From positions 1 through 35,039 of the forward strand of contig SHVZ01000032.1 of the NCBI GenBank assembly GCA_009694025.1: a stretch of DNA of 35,039 nt, in the 5' to 3' direction. The notes beneath the pieces are model-generated. The model ran no database searches. It was not told where the DNA came from and saw only the letters and a list, made by a program, of their open reading frames with translations. The position numbers and the translations under genes were made by a program. Each line of letters opens with the position of its first letter. Positions within the stretch are counted from its first letter, which is position 1. Source of the stretch: Alphaproteobacteria bacterium (GTDB lineage: Bacteria > Pseudomonadota > Alphaproteobacteria > SHVZ01). This document shows, piece by piece, positions 16,059-24,704 of this stretch.

Positions 16059-17755
16059 CCGGGGCGGTGCTGCCCCCGGTCAAGGGCGCCCCCGCCGCCC
16101 GCGACTGGCTGCCGTGGGCCGTCGGCGGCCTCACGGTCCTCGTGCTGTTCGCGTTCCTCGTCTACCCGATCCTCAAGACCGTGCTCGGCGCCTTCGTCCG
16201 CCAGGGGAACGAGCCGTCGTTCGCCAACTGGACCCTCTACAACTTCGAGCGTTTCTTCGTCGCCGCCACCTACCAGTCGGCGGTCCGCAACTCGATCATG
16301 GTCTCGGTCCTCTCGACGGTCATCGCGACGCTGCTGGCGCTGCCCGCAGCTTACGCGCTCGCCCGTGTCCGCATGCCGTTCCGCAACCTCATCCTGGCGC
16401 TCTCGGTGATCCCGCTGGTGGCGCCTCCTTTCATCGGCGCCTATTCCTGGATCCAGCTGCTCGGGCGCAGCGGCATCGTCACGAAATACGCCGCCGAGTG
16501 GTTCGGTCTCTCGCTGCCGCCCATCTACGGGCTCTTCGGCGTCGTGCTGGCGTTGTCGTTCAGCTTCTTCCCTTACGTCTTCCTCATCGTCCAGGGCGCT
16601 CTCTCCGCCGGTGATCCGTACATCGAAGAGAGCGCGCGCATCATGGGGGCGTCGCGCTGGCGGACCCTCAGGACGATCACGGTTCCCCTGGTGACCCCGG
16701 CGATCGCCGCGGCGGCGATGATCGTATTCATCAAGGCACTCGGCAACTTCGGCGTTCCCGCGATCCTCGGCGGCGAAATGTACGTGCTTCCGACCCTCAT
16801 CTACTTCCAGGTTCATGGCTTCTTTAATCTCAACGCCGCCTCCGCCATCGCCCTCGTCAACGTCCTGATCACGTTGCTTGCGATCCTGGTCCTCACCTGG
16901 ATCAACCGCCGCCGGCAATTCGTCACGGTCACCGGCGTCACCAGGCGCGCGGTCCAGCTCGACGGGCTCGGCGCCAGGCTCCTCGCCAACGCCTATGTGT
17001 GGTCGCTGCTGGTCTTGACGCTGATTCCGCAGATCATGGTGGTGTGGTCGTCCTTCGCCGAGCGCTGGGCGGGGACCACCTTCCCGACCGAGTACGGGCT
17101 CGGCAACTACCGGCAGGTTTTCGGCGACCTCTTTCAGCCGATCCAGAACAGCCTAGTGCTGGCCGGCGCGGCGACGGCGCTGGTGGTGGTCTTCGGCACG
17201 CTGCTCGCCTACACCTCGGTCCGCCGCCGCTTCGTCGGCCGATGGGCTCTCGACCTCACGGTCATGCTGCCCTTCGTGCTGCCCGGCGTCGTCACCGGCG
17301 TCGCCTTCCTCGTCACCTTCAACGACGGCTGGCTGGTGCTGACCGGCACCGGCACCATCCTGGTGCTCGCCTACTTCGTCCGCCGCATCGCCTATGTCTT
17401 CCGTTCGGTCTCGGCTTCGATCTCGCAGGTCGACCCGAAGATGGAGGAAGCCTCCGCCATCTGCGGCGCCTCCTGGGGCCGGACCATGCGGCGGGTCACG
17501 GTGCCGCTGGTGGCGCCCGGCATCCTTGCCGGCGCGGTGATCGTCTTTGCGACGCTCATCAGCGAAATGAGCGTCACCATCCTCCTCTACTCGGCGAGCT
17601 GGAAGACGATCGCCATCGCGATCTACGAGAGGCTCGCCAGCAACGAGATGCCGGCGGCGGCGGCCGTGGGCTCGGTCACCATCGCGCTCACCCTGATCCT
17701 CGTCTTCGCCGCGAGCCGGCTGATCGGCCGCAGCATGGCCGACATGTTTCGGTGA
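16055..17755 (+). CDS. ABC transporter permease, two fused membrane modules
   Basis: The 566-residue protein joins two binding-protein-dependent permease domains, as in iron(III) FbpB-type permeases. Each half has about six membrane segments and an EAA loop that would dock the ATPase: EESARIMGASRWRTLRTITV in the first half and EEASAICGASWGRTMRRVTV in the second. The start overlaps the phosphatase stop (ATGA). The stop overlaps a GTG opening a frame of only 15 codons. No ATPase gene follows anywhere in the window, so the transporter would need an ATPase encoded elsewhere or is no longer active. Confidence 0.95.
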   Translation: MTGAVLPPVKGAPAARDWLPWAVGGLTVLVLFAFLVYPILKTVLGAFVRQGNEPSFANWTLYNFERFFVAATYQSAVRNSIMVSVLSTVIATLLALPAAYALARVRMPFRNLILALSVIPLVAPPFIGAYSWIQLLGRSGIVTKYAAEWFGLSLPPIYGLFGVVLALSFSFFPYVFLIVQGALSAGDPYIEESARIMGASRWRTLRTITVPLVTPAIAAAAMIVFIKALGNFGVPAILGGEMYVLPTLIYFQVHGFFNLNAASAIALVNVLITLLAILVLTWINRRRQFVTVTGVTRRAVQLDGLGARLLANAYVWSLLVLTLIPQIMVVWSSFAERWAGTTFPTEYGLGNYRQVFGDLFQPIQNSLVLAGAATALVVVFGTLLAYTSVRRRFVGRWALDLTVMLPFVLPGVVTGVAFLVTFNDGWLVLTGTGTILVLAYFVRRIAYVFRSVSASISQVDPKMEEASAICGASWGRTMRRVTVPLVAPGILAGAVIVFATLISEMSVTILLYSASWKTIAIAIYERLASNEMPAAAAVGSVTIALTLILVFAASRLIGRSMADMFR

Positions 17756-17799
17756 GCGAAACGGCGATCGCCCGTCCTTTCGACGTCCCACCCGATTGA
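17752..17799 (+). pseudogene. 15-codon stub at the expected start of the ABC ATPase gene
   Basis: A GTG overlaps the permease stop as GTGA, the same coupling seen at the first junction of this operon (the second uses ATGA), and opens the frame MSETAIARPFDVPPD before TGA at 17797-17799. In operons of this type the ATPase gene normally comes next. The short frame looks like the first codons of such a gene whose body was lost. No Walker A or signature motif is recognisable in 17800-17871. A short leader-like peptide or chance are alternatives. Confidence 0.45.
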
Positions 17800-17871
17800 G
17801 AGGCGGCCCGGACGACCTCGCCGCCGAGGTGTGACCTACCGTCACGGCCCTTAGGGGCGCCGCGCCTTCTC

Positions 17872-19269
17872 GTGATAGGACATGAGACCTTATCCCCCGT
17901 CGCCGAGACTGCGGTGACCCTGCCCCCGCCGAACATCCAGCCGCTCTACCGCCGGCCGCGCATCCTGGCCGTCATCGCGTTGCCGATCCTCCTCTGGGTC
18001 GTCGAGCTCGGACGGATCGCCTGGCCCAGTGTCGAGCTGGCCTACCTCAGCTATGCCTTGCTCGCGAGCTACCTCCTGGTCAGCTTCCCGCAGGTCCGTA
18101 CCAGCAACCGGATCCTGGCGGGCATCCTCGCGGTCATCTGCGTGCTGCTCCACCGCGGCCAGTTCCCCTTCTCGGTGGTCGCACGCGGCCTCGAGTTCGC
18201 CGTCGTCTTCGGCGCCTTCCTCGCCGTCCTCCAGTTCGTGCGCGCGACGGTGGAGGCGCTGCCGGGCGCCGTCGCCTCGCGCAGCCTGTTCTCGGGAATG
18301 GAGCCGGTCGAGCGCCGGGTCGCCATTCTCGTCTCCTGCCACCTGCTCGCGGTAGTGCTGTCGATCGGCGCCTTCGCCATCGTCCGGCCGCTGCTGCCGA
18401 CCGAGGAAAACGAGGGCGAGCGGCGGCGCCAGGCGGTCTCGGCGCTCCGCGGCGTCTGCACGGCGATCTACTGGTCGCCCTTCACCGTCGGCATCGCCTT
18501 CATCTTCTTCAGCTTCCCCAACCTGCCGGCCTGGCAGGTGTTCGGCGTCGGCATGCTGGTCGCCGTCGCCATCATCGGCGCAGCGGCCGTGGCCGAGGGT
18601 GGCCGGCGCAGCCCGGCGGCGCTGATCGCCACCGTCGGCGCCTTCCGGCCGATCCTCGTCCCCCTGATCGGGGCGACCGGCGCGGTCGTCCTGACGGTGG
18701 CCTTCAGCGGGCTTTCGAACCTGCAATCCACCATCGCGGTCATGCCGCTGTTCTGCCTCTATCACGTGCTGAAGGGCGGCCGCGAGCGCACCTGGCGGGT
18801 GACGAGCGTCGCGATCGAGCGCATGGCGCGATCGGGCGACGACATGCTGGTCTTCACCTTCGCCGTCGTGCTCGGCAGCATCCTGCTCGAGTCGCGCCCG
18901 GTGCTCGACGCGATGGCGCACGTGCTGGCCCCGCATCTGCCGGTGCCCGTCCTGATCGGCAGCCTCTGCGCGATCGGCCTCGTCCTCGGCCTGCTCGGCC
19001 TCAATGCCATCCTCGTCGGCACCCTCCTGATCGCGCTGGCCGCCGGCAGCGCCGGCGACCTGCCCGACATGACGATGGCCTTGATCGTCCTCTACGGCTG
19101 GACGGCCGCCTCGATGATATCCTTCGCCTCGCTCGCCATCCTCACCACCGGCCAGATGTTCCAGGTCGATAGCCGGAGGCTCGTCCTTAGCGCCAACGTC
19201 CCTTTTCTCGCCCTGGTCGGCCTCGCCACCACCATCGCGCTGTCGTTGGCCACCCACGCATTGCGTTGA
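17872..19269 (+). CDS. Polytopic membrane protein of unknown function
   Basis: The 465-residue product has about eleven to twelve hydrophobic segments spread over its whole length and no recognisable soluble domain. It is an integral inner-membrane protein, probably a transporter. Stretches such as LLGLNAILVGTLLIALAAG, near the C-terminus, recall ion-transporter-like permeases. I cannot place it in a named family. A cytoplasmic loop near residues 183-195 (EENEGERRRQ) is highly charged. The start may be GTG at 17872 or GTG at 17914; neither has a good ribosome site. It is separated from the permease operon by about 70 bases and is followed by the MarR promoter. Confidence 0.78.
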   Translation: MIGHETLSPVAETAVTLPPPNIQPLYRRPRILAVIALPILLWVVELGRIAWPSVELAYLSYALLASYLLVSFPQVRTSNRILAGILAVICVLLHRGQFPFSVVARGLEFAVVFGAFLAVLQFVRATVEALPGAVASRSLFSGMEPVERRVAILVSCHLLAVVLSIGAFAIVRPLLPTEENEGERRRQAVSALRGVCTAIYWSPFTVGIAFIFFSFPNLPAWQVFGVGMLVAVAIIGAAAVAEGGRRSPAALIATVGAFRPILVPLIGATGAVVLTVAFSGLSNLQSTIAVMPLFCLYHVLKGGRERTWRVTSVAIERMARSGDDMLVFTFAVVLGSILLESRPVLDAMAHVLAPHLPVPVLIGSLCAIGLVLGLLGLNAILVGTLLIALAAGSAGDLPDMTMALIVLYGWTAASMISFASLAILTTGQMFQVDSRRLVLSANVPFLALVGLATTIALSLATHALR

Positions 19270-19275
19270 TGTGGC

Positions 19276-19319
19276 TTGCAATTGAGGGTCAAGCGGGCTT
19301 ATGATGAGCTAGCTTATCA
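19276..19319 (+). promoter_or_regulatory. Promoter and palindromic operator of the marR-emrAB operon
   Basis: A -35 box TTGCAA (19276-19281) and a -10 box TATGAT (19300-19305) are 18 bases apart. Overlapping and following the -10 box is TGATGAGCTAGCTTATCA (19302-19319), an 18-base palindrome with one mismatched pair. This is the size and position of a typical MarR-family operator, so the MarR protein encoded just downstream probably represses its own operon here. The leader to the ATG at 19333 is only about 20 bases and lacks a ribosome site. Confidence 0.62.
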
Positions 19320-19332
19320 ATCAATTTCGACC

Positions 19333-19797
19333 ATGCGCCCGCCTGAACGCAGCTTCGGCTTCCTTCTATATGACTCCGCCCGACTCCTCCGCCGCGATTT
19401 CGATCGCCGGGCGCGGGCGATCGGGCTGACGCGCGCCCAGTGGTCGGTGCTGTCGCACCTCAACCGCTACGAGGGCGTGAACCAGGTCGCGCTCGCCGAT
19501 CTCATGGAGATCCAGCCGATCACCCTGGTGCGCCACCTCGACCGGCTCGAAGATGCCGGCTGGATCATCCGAGCCGCCGATCCCAACGACCGGCGCTCGC
19601 GCGTGCCCCAGCTCACCGACAAGGCCAGGCCCGTGCTCGAGCGCCTGCAGGCGCTGGCCGCCGAAACCCGCGAGCTGGCCCTGATCGGTATCGGCGACGA
19701 TGAGCGCGAGCGACTGCTGGACGCGCTCCAGAAGATCCGCGCCAACCTGTCCTCGCGCGAGGACGCAGCCGGCCGTACGGGGACCGATGGTGGCTGA
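19333..19797 (+). CDS. MarR family transcriptional regulator
   Basis: The 154-residue protein has the MarR winged helix-turn-helix: VNQVALADLMEIQPITLVRH (49-68) is the helix-turn-helix and DPNDRRSRVPQL (83-94) is the wing with its conserved Asp-x-Arg type turn. Such dimers repress drug-efflux or catabolic genes until a small aromatic ligand binds. The frame is open from 19276, but that part is the promoter; the ATG at 19333 gives the family N-terminus. Its end overlaps the emrA-like gene by 11 bases. It most likely controls the efflux pump genes that follow. Confidence 0.93.
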   Translation: MRPPERSFGFLLYDSARLLRRDFDRRARAIGLTRAQWSVLSHLNRYEGVNQVALADLMEIQPITLVRHLDRLEDAGWIIRAADPNDRRSRVPQLTDKARPVLERLQALAAETRELALIGIGDDERERLLDALQKIRANLSSREDAAGRTGTDGG

Positions 19798-20893
19798 CGG
19801 GACAAACACGATCGCCCGCGCCGTCGTCAGCCGCGGCCAACGGCGTCTTCGCGCCTTCCTTCTGCTGGCCGGGCCCCTGGCGGTCGGCATCATCGCGCTC
19901 AACGTCTACCTCCATGGCGGGCGCATCGTCTCGACCGACAACGCCTACGTGAAGGCGGCGAAGACGACGGTCAGCTCGGAGATCGCCGGTCGCGTGGCCA
20001 GCGTCGCCGTCCGCGAGAACGAGGTGGTCAAGCTCGGCCAGCCGCTGTTCAAGATCGACGACGAGTCGCTTCGGATCGCCGTCGCCAGGGCCGAGGCCCA
20101 GCTCCAGGCGTTCCGCCTCGAGCTCGACGCGCTCCGGGCCGGCTACCGCCAGAAGCGCGAGGAGCTGAAGCTCGCCGAGACCAACGTCCCCTATGCCGAG
20201 CGCGAGTTCCGCCGCCAGGCCGAGCTGGCCGAGCGCAAGGTCGCGACCGAGGCCCGGCTGGACGAGGCCCGCAACCGGCTGGACGTCGTCCGCCTGCAAG
20301 TCTCCGCCCTGCGTCAGGACCTCGCCCGACTCGCCGCCGCGCTCGCCGGCGACCCCGACATGCCGGCGGAGAAGCACCCGAAGTACCAGCAGATCCGGGC
20401 CGAGCTCGACGAGGCCCGGCTCAACTTGAGGCGCTCCGAGGTCAAGGCTCCCGACGACGGCATCGTCAGCCGGGTCGACTCGATCCGGCCCGGCGACTTC
20501 GTCCGCGCCGGCGCGGCGGCCTTCAGCGTGGTCTCCACCCGCAAGCTCTGGATCGAGGCGAACGTCAAGGAGACCGACATCACCCATTTGTCTCCGGGCC
20601 AGAAGGCGCGGATCCACGTCGATGCCTTTCCGGCCATCATCTGGACGGCCCGGGTCGAGAGCATCGGGGCGGCGACCGGCGCCGAGTTCAGCATCCTTCC
20701 GCCGCAGAACGCGACCGGGAACTGGATCAAGGTGGTCCAGCGCGTCCCCGTACGCCTGATCATCGATGAGGACGCCGGCCGCCCGCAGCTCCGCTCCGGC
20801 CTCAGCGTCACCGTCGAGATCGACACCGGCATCGAGCGGTCGTTGCCCGAGCTGATCAAGGCGGCTCTCGCCAAGGTCGGGGGAGGTCATTGA
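19787..20893 (+). CDS. HlyD/EmrA family membrane fusion protein
   Basis: The 368-residue periplasmic adaptor has a single N-terminal membrane anchor (about 22-42), then STDNAYVKA (49-57), the hallmark of EmrA-type adaptors. A lipoyl-like half follows (SEIAGRVASVAVRENEVVKL), then a long alpha-helical hairpin (about 85-205) and a beta-barrel domain starting with the second lipoyl half (VKAPDDGIVSRV). It links the inner-membrane pump EmrB to an outer-membrane channel. The ATG at 19787 lies inside the end of marR, with GGGGA just ahead. Its stop overlaps the start of the pump gene. Confidence 0.95.
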   Translation: MVADGTNTIARAVVSRGQRRLRAFLLLAGPLAVGIIALNVYLHGGRIVSTDNAYVKAAKTTVSSEIAGRVASVAVRENEVVKLGQPLFKIDDESLRIAVARAEAQLQAFRLELDALRAGYRQKREELKLAETNVPYAEREFRRQAELAERKVATEARLDEARNRLDVVRLQVSALRQDLARLAAALAGDPDMPAEKHPKYQQIRAELDEARLNLRRSEVKAPDDGIVSRVDSIRPGDFVRAGAAAFSVVSTRKLWIEANVKETDITHLSPGQKARIHVDAFPAIIWTARVESIGAATGAEFSILPPQNATGNWIKVVQRVPVRLIIDEDAGRPQLRSGLSVTVEIDTGIERSLPELIKAALAKVGGGH

Positions 20894-22371
20894 GCAGGGG
20901 CCTCGTCACCGCCTCGATCATGGCGGCGACGGTGATGCATGCCCTCGACATGACGATCGCCAACGTGGTGCTGCCGCATATGCAGGGCGCGCTGCTGGCG
21001 ACCCAAGACCAGATCTCCTGGGTGCTGACCTCCTATGTCATCGCCTCGGCGATCATGACCCCGCCGACCGGCTTTCTCGCCGCGAGGCTTGGGCGCAAGC
21101 GCTTCTTCCAGTGGTCGGTGGCCGGCTTCATCGCCGCGTCGATGCTCTGCGGCGTCGCCTCGTCCCTGACCGAGATGGTGGTGTTCCGCATTCTGCAGGG
21201 GGGCTTCGGCGCCGCGCTGATCCCGATCTCCCAGGCGATCCTGCTCGACACCTATCCGCGCGAGCGCCATGCCCAGGCGATGGCGCTCTGGGGTGTCGGC
21301 GTCATGGTCGGCCCGATCCTCGGGCCCACCGTCGGCGGCTATCTGACCGAGGTCTACGACTGGCGCTGGATCTTCTTCATCAACCTGCCGGTCGGCATCA
21401 TCGCCATGCTCGGCATCGCCGCCAGCGTGCCGGAGACGCCGCGCGACCCCAACCGGACCCTCGACCTGACCGGCTTCGCCTTGCTGACGGTGGCGGTCGG
21501 GGCGCTTCAGCTCGCGCTCGACCGCGGTGAGATCGAAGGTTGGCTCGAGTCGACGGGAATCGTCGCCGCGGTGACGATCGCCGGGCTCTGCCTCTATGGC
21601 TTCGTCGTCCACAGCGCCACCGTCGAACGCCCCTTCCTCGATCTCGCTCTGCTGCGCGACCGCAACTACGCGATCGGGGTGCTGCTGATCTTCCTCATCA
21701 ACCTGATGATGCTGGCGACGCTGGCCCTGTTGCCGGCGTTCCTTCAGAGCCTCCTCGGGTACCCGATCGTCGAGACCGGCTACCTGATGATGCCGAGGGG
21801 CGTCGGCACCATGGTCGCGATGCTGATCGCCGGGCGCATCGCCGGCAAGATCGATGCCCGCCTGATCATCACCGCCGGGCTGCTCCTCACCTCGCTTTCG
21901 ATGTGGGAGATGAGCCGCTTCAACATGAACGTCGACGAGCACGCCATCATCGTCACCGGCGCGCTCCAGGGCTTCGGCATGGGACTGATCTTCACCCCCC
22001 TCAGCGCCATGACGTTCTCGACCCTCTCGGCCCGCCTCCGAACCGACGGAGCCGCGGTCTTCAGCCTGATGCGGAACCTCGGCAGCTCGATCGGCGTCTC
22101 GGTGATGACCGCCTACCTCTCCCACGGTCGCCAACTGCACCGGGCCCACCTGGTCGAGCACGTGACTCCGTTCAACCCGATCTTGAAGGACGGACCCGAG
22201 GCCCTTGGCATCGACACGCTCGCCGGGCTCGCCAGGCTCAGCGCCGAGATCTCCCGCCAGGCCGACGTGCTCGCCTACCTCGGCGACTTCTATCTGCTCA
22301 TGCTGGTGCCGCTGATCCCGCTGCCGCTTCTGCTGATTCTGAAGCCGCGGAAATACGGCCGGCGCGCATGA
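20890..22371 (+). CDS. MFS multidrug efflux pump, DHA2 family (EmrB/QacA type)
   Basis: The 493-residue protein has about fourteen membrane segments and DHA2 motifs: ALDMTIANVVLP in helix 1, GFLAARLGRKRFF (motif A-like) and GVMVGPILGPTVGG (motif C of drug antiporters). It would export toxic compounds by proton antiport through the EmrA-like adaptor. The start is probably the TTG at 20890, which overlaps the preceding stop (TTGA). GGAGG is only three bases upstream, so ATG at 20920 is an alternative, though it would trim helix 1. It is the last gene of the marR-emrA-emrB operon. The drug spectrum cannot be told. Confidence 0.95.
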   Translation: MSRGLVTASIMAATVMHALDMTIANVVLPHMQGALLATQDQISWVLTSYVIASAIMTPPTGFLAARLGRKRFFQWSVAGFIAASMLCGVASSLTEMVVFRILQGGFGAALIPISQAILLDTYPRERHAQAMALWGVGVMVGPILGPTVGGYLTEVYDWRWIFFINLPVGIIAMLGIAASVPETPRDPNRTLDLTGFALLTVAVGALQLALDRGEIEGWLESTGIVAAVTIAGLCLYGFVVHSATVERPFLDLALLRDRNYAIGVLLIFLINLMMLATLALLPAFLQSLLGYPIVETGYLMMPRGVGTMVAMLIAGRIAGKIDARLIITAGLLLTSLSMWEMSRFNMNVDEHAIIVTGALQGFGMGLIFTPLSAMTFSTLSARLRTDGAAVFSLMRNLGSSIGVSVMTAYLSHGRQLHRAHLVEHVTPFNPILKDGPEALGIDTLAGLARLSAEISRQADVLAYLGDFYLLMLVPLIPLPLLLILKPRKYGRRA

Positions 22372-22584
22372 CAGTCGACCGATTCTACCGGGTTGCCGCC
22401 GAATCGAGCTCGTGGACGCGCCGGACGGCATGTGGAAAACCTAGGAAAAATCGGCCTCGAATGCGCAGGAGTGTCAAGATTCATGCGGTTTTCTGGCCTT
22501 TCGGCGCAGATCGACGCGAAGACGCGTTGCGAGTCAGCGAGGCATGGTGTACGTGCGGATCACTGTTTCCTGTGGAGATACATC

Positions 22585-22881
22585 ATGTCTGCTGCTGAGA
22601 AGCCCGTCATCGTTACCTCGAAGCATCTCGCCGACGCGCTCGCCGAGAAGCACGAGCTCCCGAAAAAGCAGGCCAAGGCCGTGCTTGAGGATCTCGTGGC
22701 ACTCCTCGGCAAGAACCTGAAGAAGGGTGCCAAGATCCGCATCGCCGGCCTCGGCATCCTGCAAGTCCGCAAGCGGCCGGCGCGCATGGGCCGCAACCCG
22801 GCCACCGGCGAGCCGATCAAGATCAAGGCGAGCAAAAAGATCGCCTTCCGTCCCGCCAAGGACCTCAAAGACTCGGTCTAA
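22585..22881 (+). CDS. HU family DNA-binding protein
   Basis: The 98-residue protein is a standard HU/IHF-type histone-like protein. It has an N-terminal helical dimerisation region (TSKHLADALAEKHELPKKQA) and the DNA-bending beta arm with GRNPATGEPIKI (about 72-83), whose Asn-Pro intercalates into DNA, followed by KIAFRPAKDLKDSV. The frame opens earlier at 22393, but the ATG at 22585 has GGAG seven bases upstream and gives the normal HU length. It stands alone, followed by a strong terminator. A role in nucleoid structure is expected. IHF is less likely because the N-terminus resembles HU. Confidence 0.95.
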   Translation: MSAAEKPVIVTSKHLADALAEKHELPKKQAKAVLEDLVALLGKNLKKGAKIRIAGLGILQVRKRPARMGRNPATGEPIKIKASKKIAFRPAKDLKDSV

Positions 22882-22905
22882 GGTCGAGCCTTCGTCGCAA
22901 TCGAC

Positions 22906-22942
22906 GGGCGCGTCGCAGCCGCGGCGCGCCCATTGTTGTTTT
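22906..22942 (+). terminator. Rho-independent terminator of the HU gene
   Basis: GGGCGCG (22906-22912) pairs perfectly with CGCGCCC (22925-22931) across a 12-base loop, and the tail ATTGTTGTTTT follows. It lies 24 bases after the HU stop codon. Confidence 0.8.
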
Positions 22943-23062
22943 GGAACAAGTTTCGCCCGGCGCCGGAGCCATCTGGTCAGCGCCGCCGATACGTGATCTG
23001 CTTTCCCTGTTTCCGATATGACAGGCCGGGCCCTGCCCGACCGTCCAAGAGGGGAGGCAGCC

Positions 23063-24652
23063 ATGGAATTCAAGAAGACCGGCCTGCTCGGGCCGCTCGT
23101 CGCCGTCGCGGCATTGACGGCGGCACTCGCCACCAGCGATGCCACAGCACAAAAGGTCCTGCGCTACGTGCCGCAGGCCAACATGGGCACGATGGACCCG
23201 GTCAACAATCTATCTTCCGTCACTCATCAGCACAGTTGGCGCGTCTACGACAACTTGTTCGGCGAAGACACCGCCGGAAACATCCATCCGCAGATGGTCG
23301 AGAGCTATACGCTCAGCGCCGACGAAAAGACCTACACGATCAAACTGCGCCCGGGCCTCAAATTCCATGACGGCTCGCCCGTCCGTTCGCAGGACGTCAT
23401 TCCGTCTATCCAGCGCTGGGCGAAGATGGACGGCGGCGGCAAGCGACTGGCCGTGCTCGACATGAAGCTGACGGCGGTCGACGAACGCACCTTCACGCTG
23501 ACCCTGCGCGAGCCCTTCCCGGCGACTCCGGGCGTGCTCGCCTATGGCAGCACCGCCATGTACGTGATGCGGGAGAAGGAGGCGACGACCGACGCCGCCA
23601 CGCCGATCACCGAGGTCGTCGGCTCCGGCCCCTTCGTCTTCAACAAGGCCGAATTCTCGCCGGGCAACAAGATCGTCTACGACAAGTTCAAGGACTATGT
23701 GCCGCGCTCGGAGCCGGTCAGCGCTTTCGCCGGCGGCCGCATCGCCAAGGTCGACCGCATCGACGTGATGATCATGCCCGACGCGGCGACCGCGGTCGCT
23801 GCGCTCGATCGCGGCGAAATCGACATGTACGAGACGCCGCCGCTCGACCTGCTGCCGGTGCTGAAGAAGAATCCGAACATCAAGATCGTCGTCTTCAACA
23901 AGGCGGGCGCGCTCGCCTTCGTCCGTCCGAACTTCCTGCATCCACCCTTCAACCACCCGAAGGCGCGCCAGGCGCTGATGCACATGGTGGATCAGACCGA
24001 CTACATGAGCGCCGCAATCGGCAGCGACCCCGCCAACTGGAAAGTGTGCTGGGCGATCATGGTCTGCGGCACGCCGACCTCAAGCGAAGCCGGCAGCGAG
24101 CCCTATCGCAAGGCCGACCTCGCCAAGGCGCGGCAGCTGCTGCAGGAGTCGGGCTACAAGGGCGAGAAGATCGTCGTCCTGGTGCCGATGGACCAGCAGG
24201 TGATCCGCGATCTCGCCCAGGTGACGGTGCAGAAGCTCAAGGACATCGGCGCCAATGTCGAGCCGGTCGCGATCGACTGGGGCGTCGCGCTCCAGCGCGG
24301 CAACAACAAGGGCGCACCGGAAGCCGGCGGCTGGCACCTCTTCCACACCTGGACGGTCGGCCAGATCCTCGGCAGCGCGCTCTCCGCCGTGCACCTGGGC
24401 ACGCCCTGCGACGGCTCGGGCTACCGCGGCTGGCTGTGCGACCCGAAGATGGAGGAATACCTCGCCGAATGGATCAAGGCCGGCACGACCGACAAACGCA
24501 AGCCGGTCGGCGAGAAGATCCAGCGCCAGGCAATGGAGATGGTGAACTTCGTCCCGCTCGGGCAGTTCTTCCAGCCGATGGCGATGCGGACCAACATCAA
24601 CGGCATCCAGGAGAGTCTGCTGCCGGTGTTCTGGAACATCGAGAAGAACTGA
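23063..24652 (+). CDS. ABC transporter substrate-binding protein, family 5 (first)
   Basis: The 529-residue product is a periplasmic family 5 (DppA/OppA/NikA-like) binding protein. A signal peptide (MEFKKTGLLGPLVAVAALTA, ending near ATA-Q) precedes a mature region with the family signature GLKFHDGSPVRSQDV and the later GSGPFVF and NHPKARQALMHMVD segments. Such proteins bind peptides, metals, opines or glycosides. The ATG at 23063 has GGGGAGG just upstream. No permease or ATPase gene adjoins it, so it either serves a transporter encoded elsewhere or is an orphan. A bidirectional terminator follows. Ligand unknown. Confidence 0.93.
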   Translation: MEFKKTGLLGPLVAVAALTAALATSDATAQKVLRYVPQANMGTMDPVNNLSSVTHQHSWRVYDNLFGEDTAGNIHPQMVESYTLSADEKTYTIKLRPGLKFHDGSPVRSQDVIPSIQRWAKMDGGGKRLAVLDMKLTAVDERTFTLTLREPFPATPGVLAYGSTAMYVMREKEATTDAATPITEVVGSGPFVFNKAEFSPGNKIVYDKFKDYVPRSEPVSAFAGGRIAKVDRIDVMIMPDAATAVAALDRGEIDMYETPPLDLLPVLKKNPNIKIVVFNKAGALAFVRPNFLHPPFNHPKARQALMHMVDQTDYMSAAIGSDPANWKVCWAIMVCGTPTSSEAGSEPYRKADLAKARQLLQESGYKGEKIVVLVPMDQQVIRDLAQVTVQKLKDIGANVEPVAIDWGVALQRGNNKGAPEAGGWHLFHTWTVGQILGSALSAVHLGTPCDGSGYRGWLCDPKMEEYLAEWIKAGTTDKRKPVGEKIQRQAMEMVNFVPLGQFFQPMAMRTNINGIQESLLPVFWNIEKN

Positions 24653-24670
24653 GGACGCCGGTCGAAACGA

Positions 24671-24698
24671 AGCGGCCGGCCCGAAGCGGCCGGCCGCT
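24671..24698. terminator. Bidirectional terminator between convergent genes
   Basis: AGCGGCCGGC (24671-24680) is the exact reverse complement of GCCGGCCGCT (24689-24698), with an 8-base loop. CTCGTTCT follows on the plus strand and TCGTTTC on the minus strand. It sits between the convergent binding-protein and helicase genes, so it could end both transcripts. The T-tracts are weak, but the stem is strong. Confidence 0.7.
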
Positions 24699-24704
24699 CT
24701 CGTT

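Noticed and set aside
22936-22949. TTGTT-TTGG-AACAA inverted repeat after the HU terminator
   Set aside because: Short, AT-type and overlapping the terminator tail; no promoter is placed around it.
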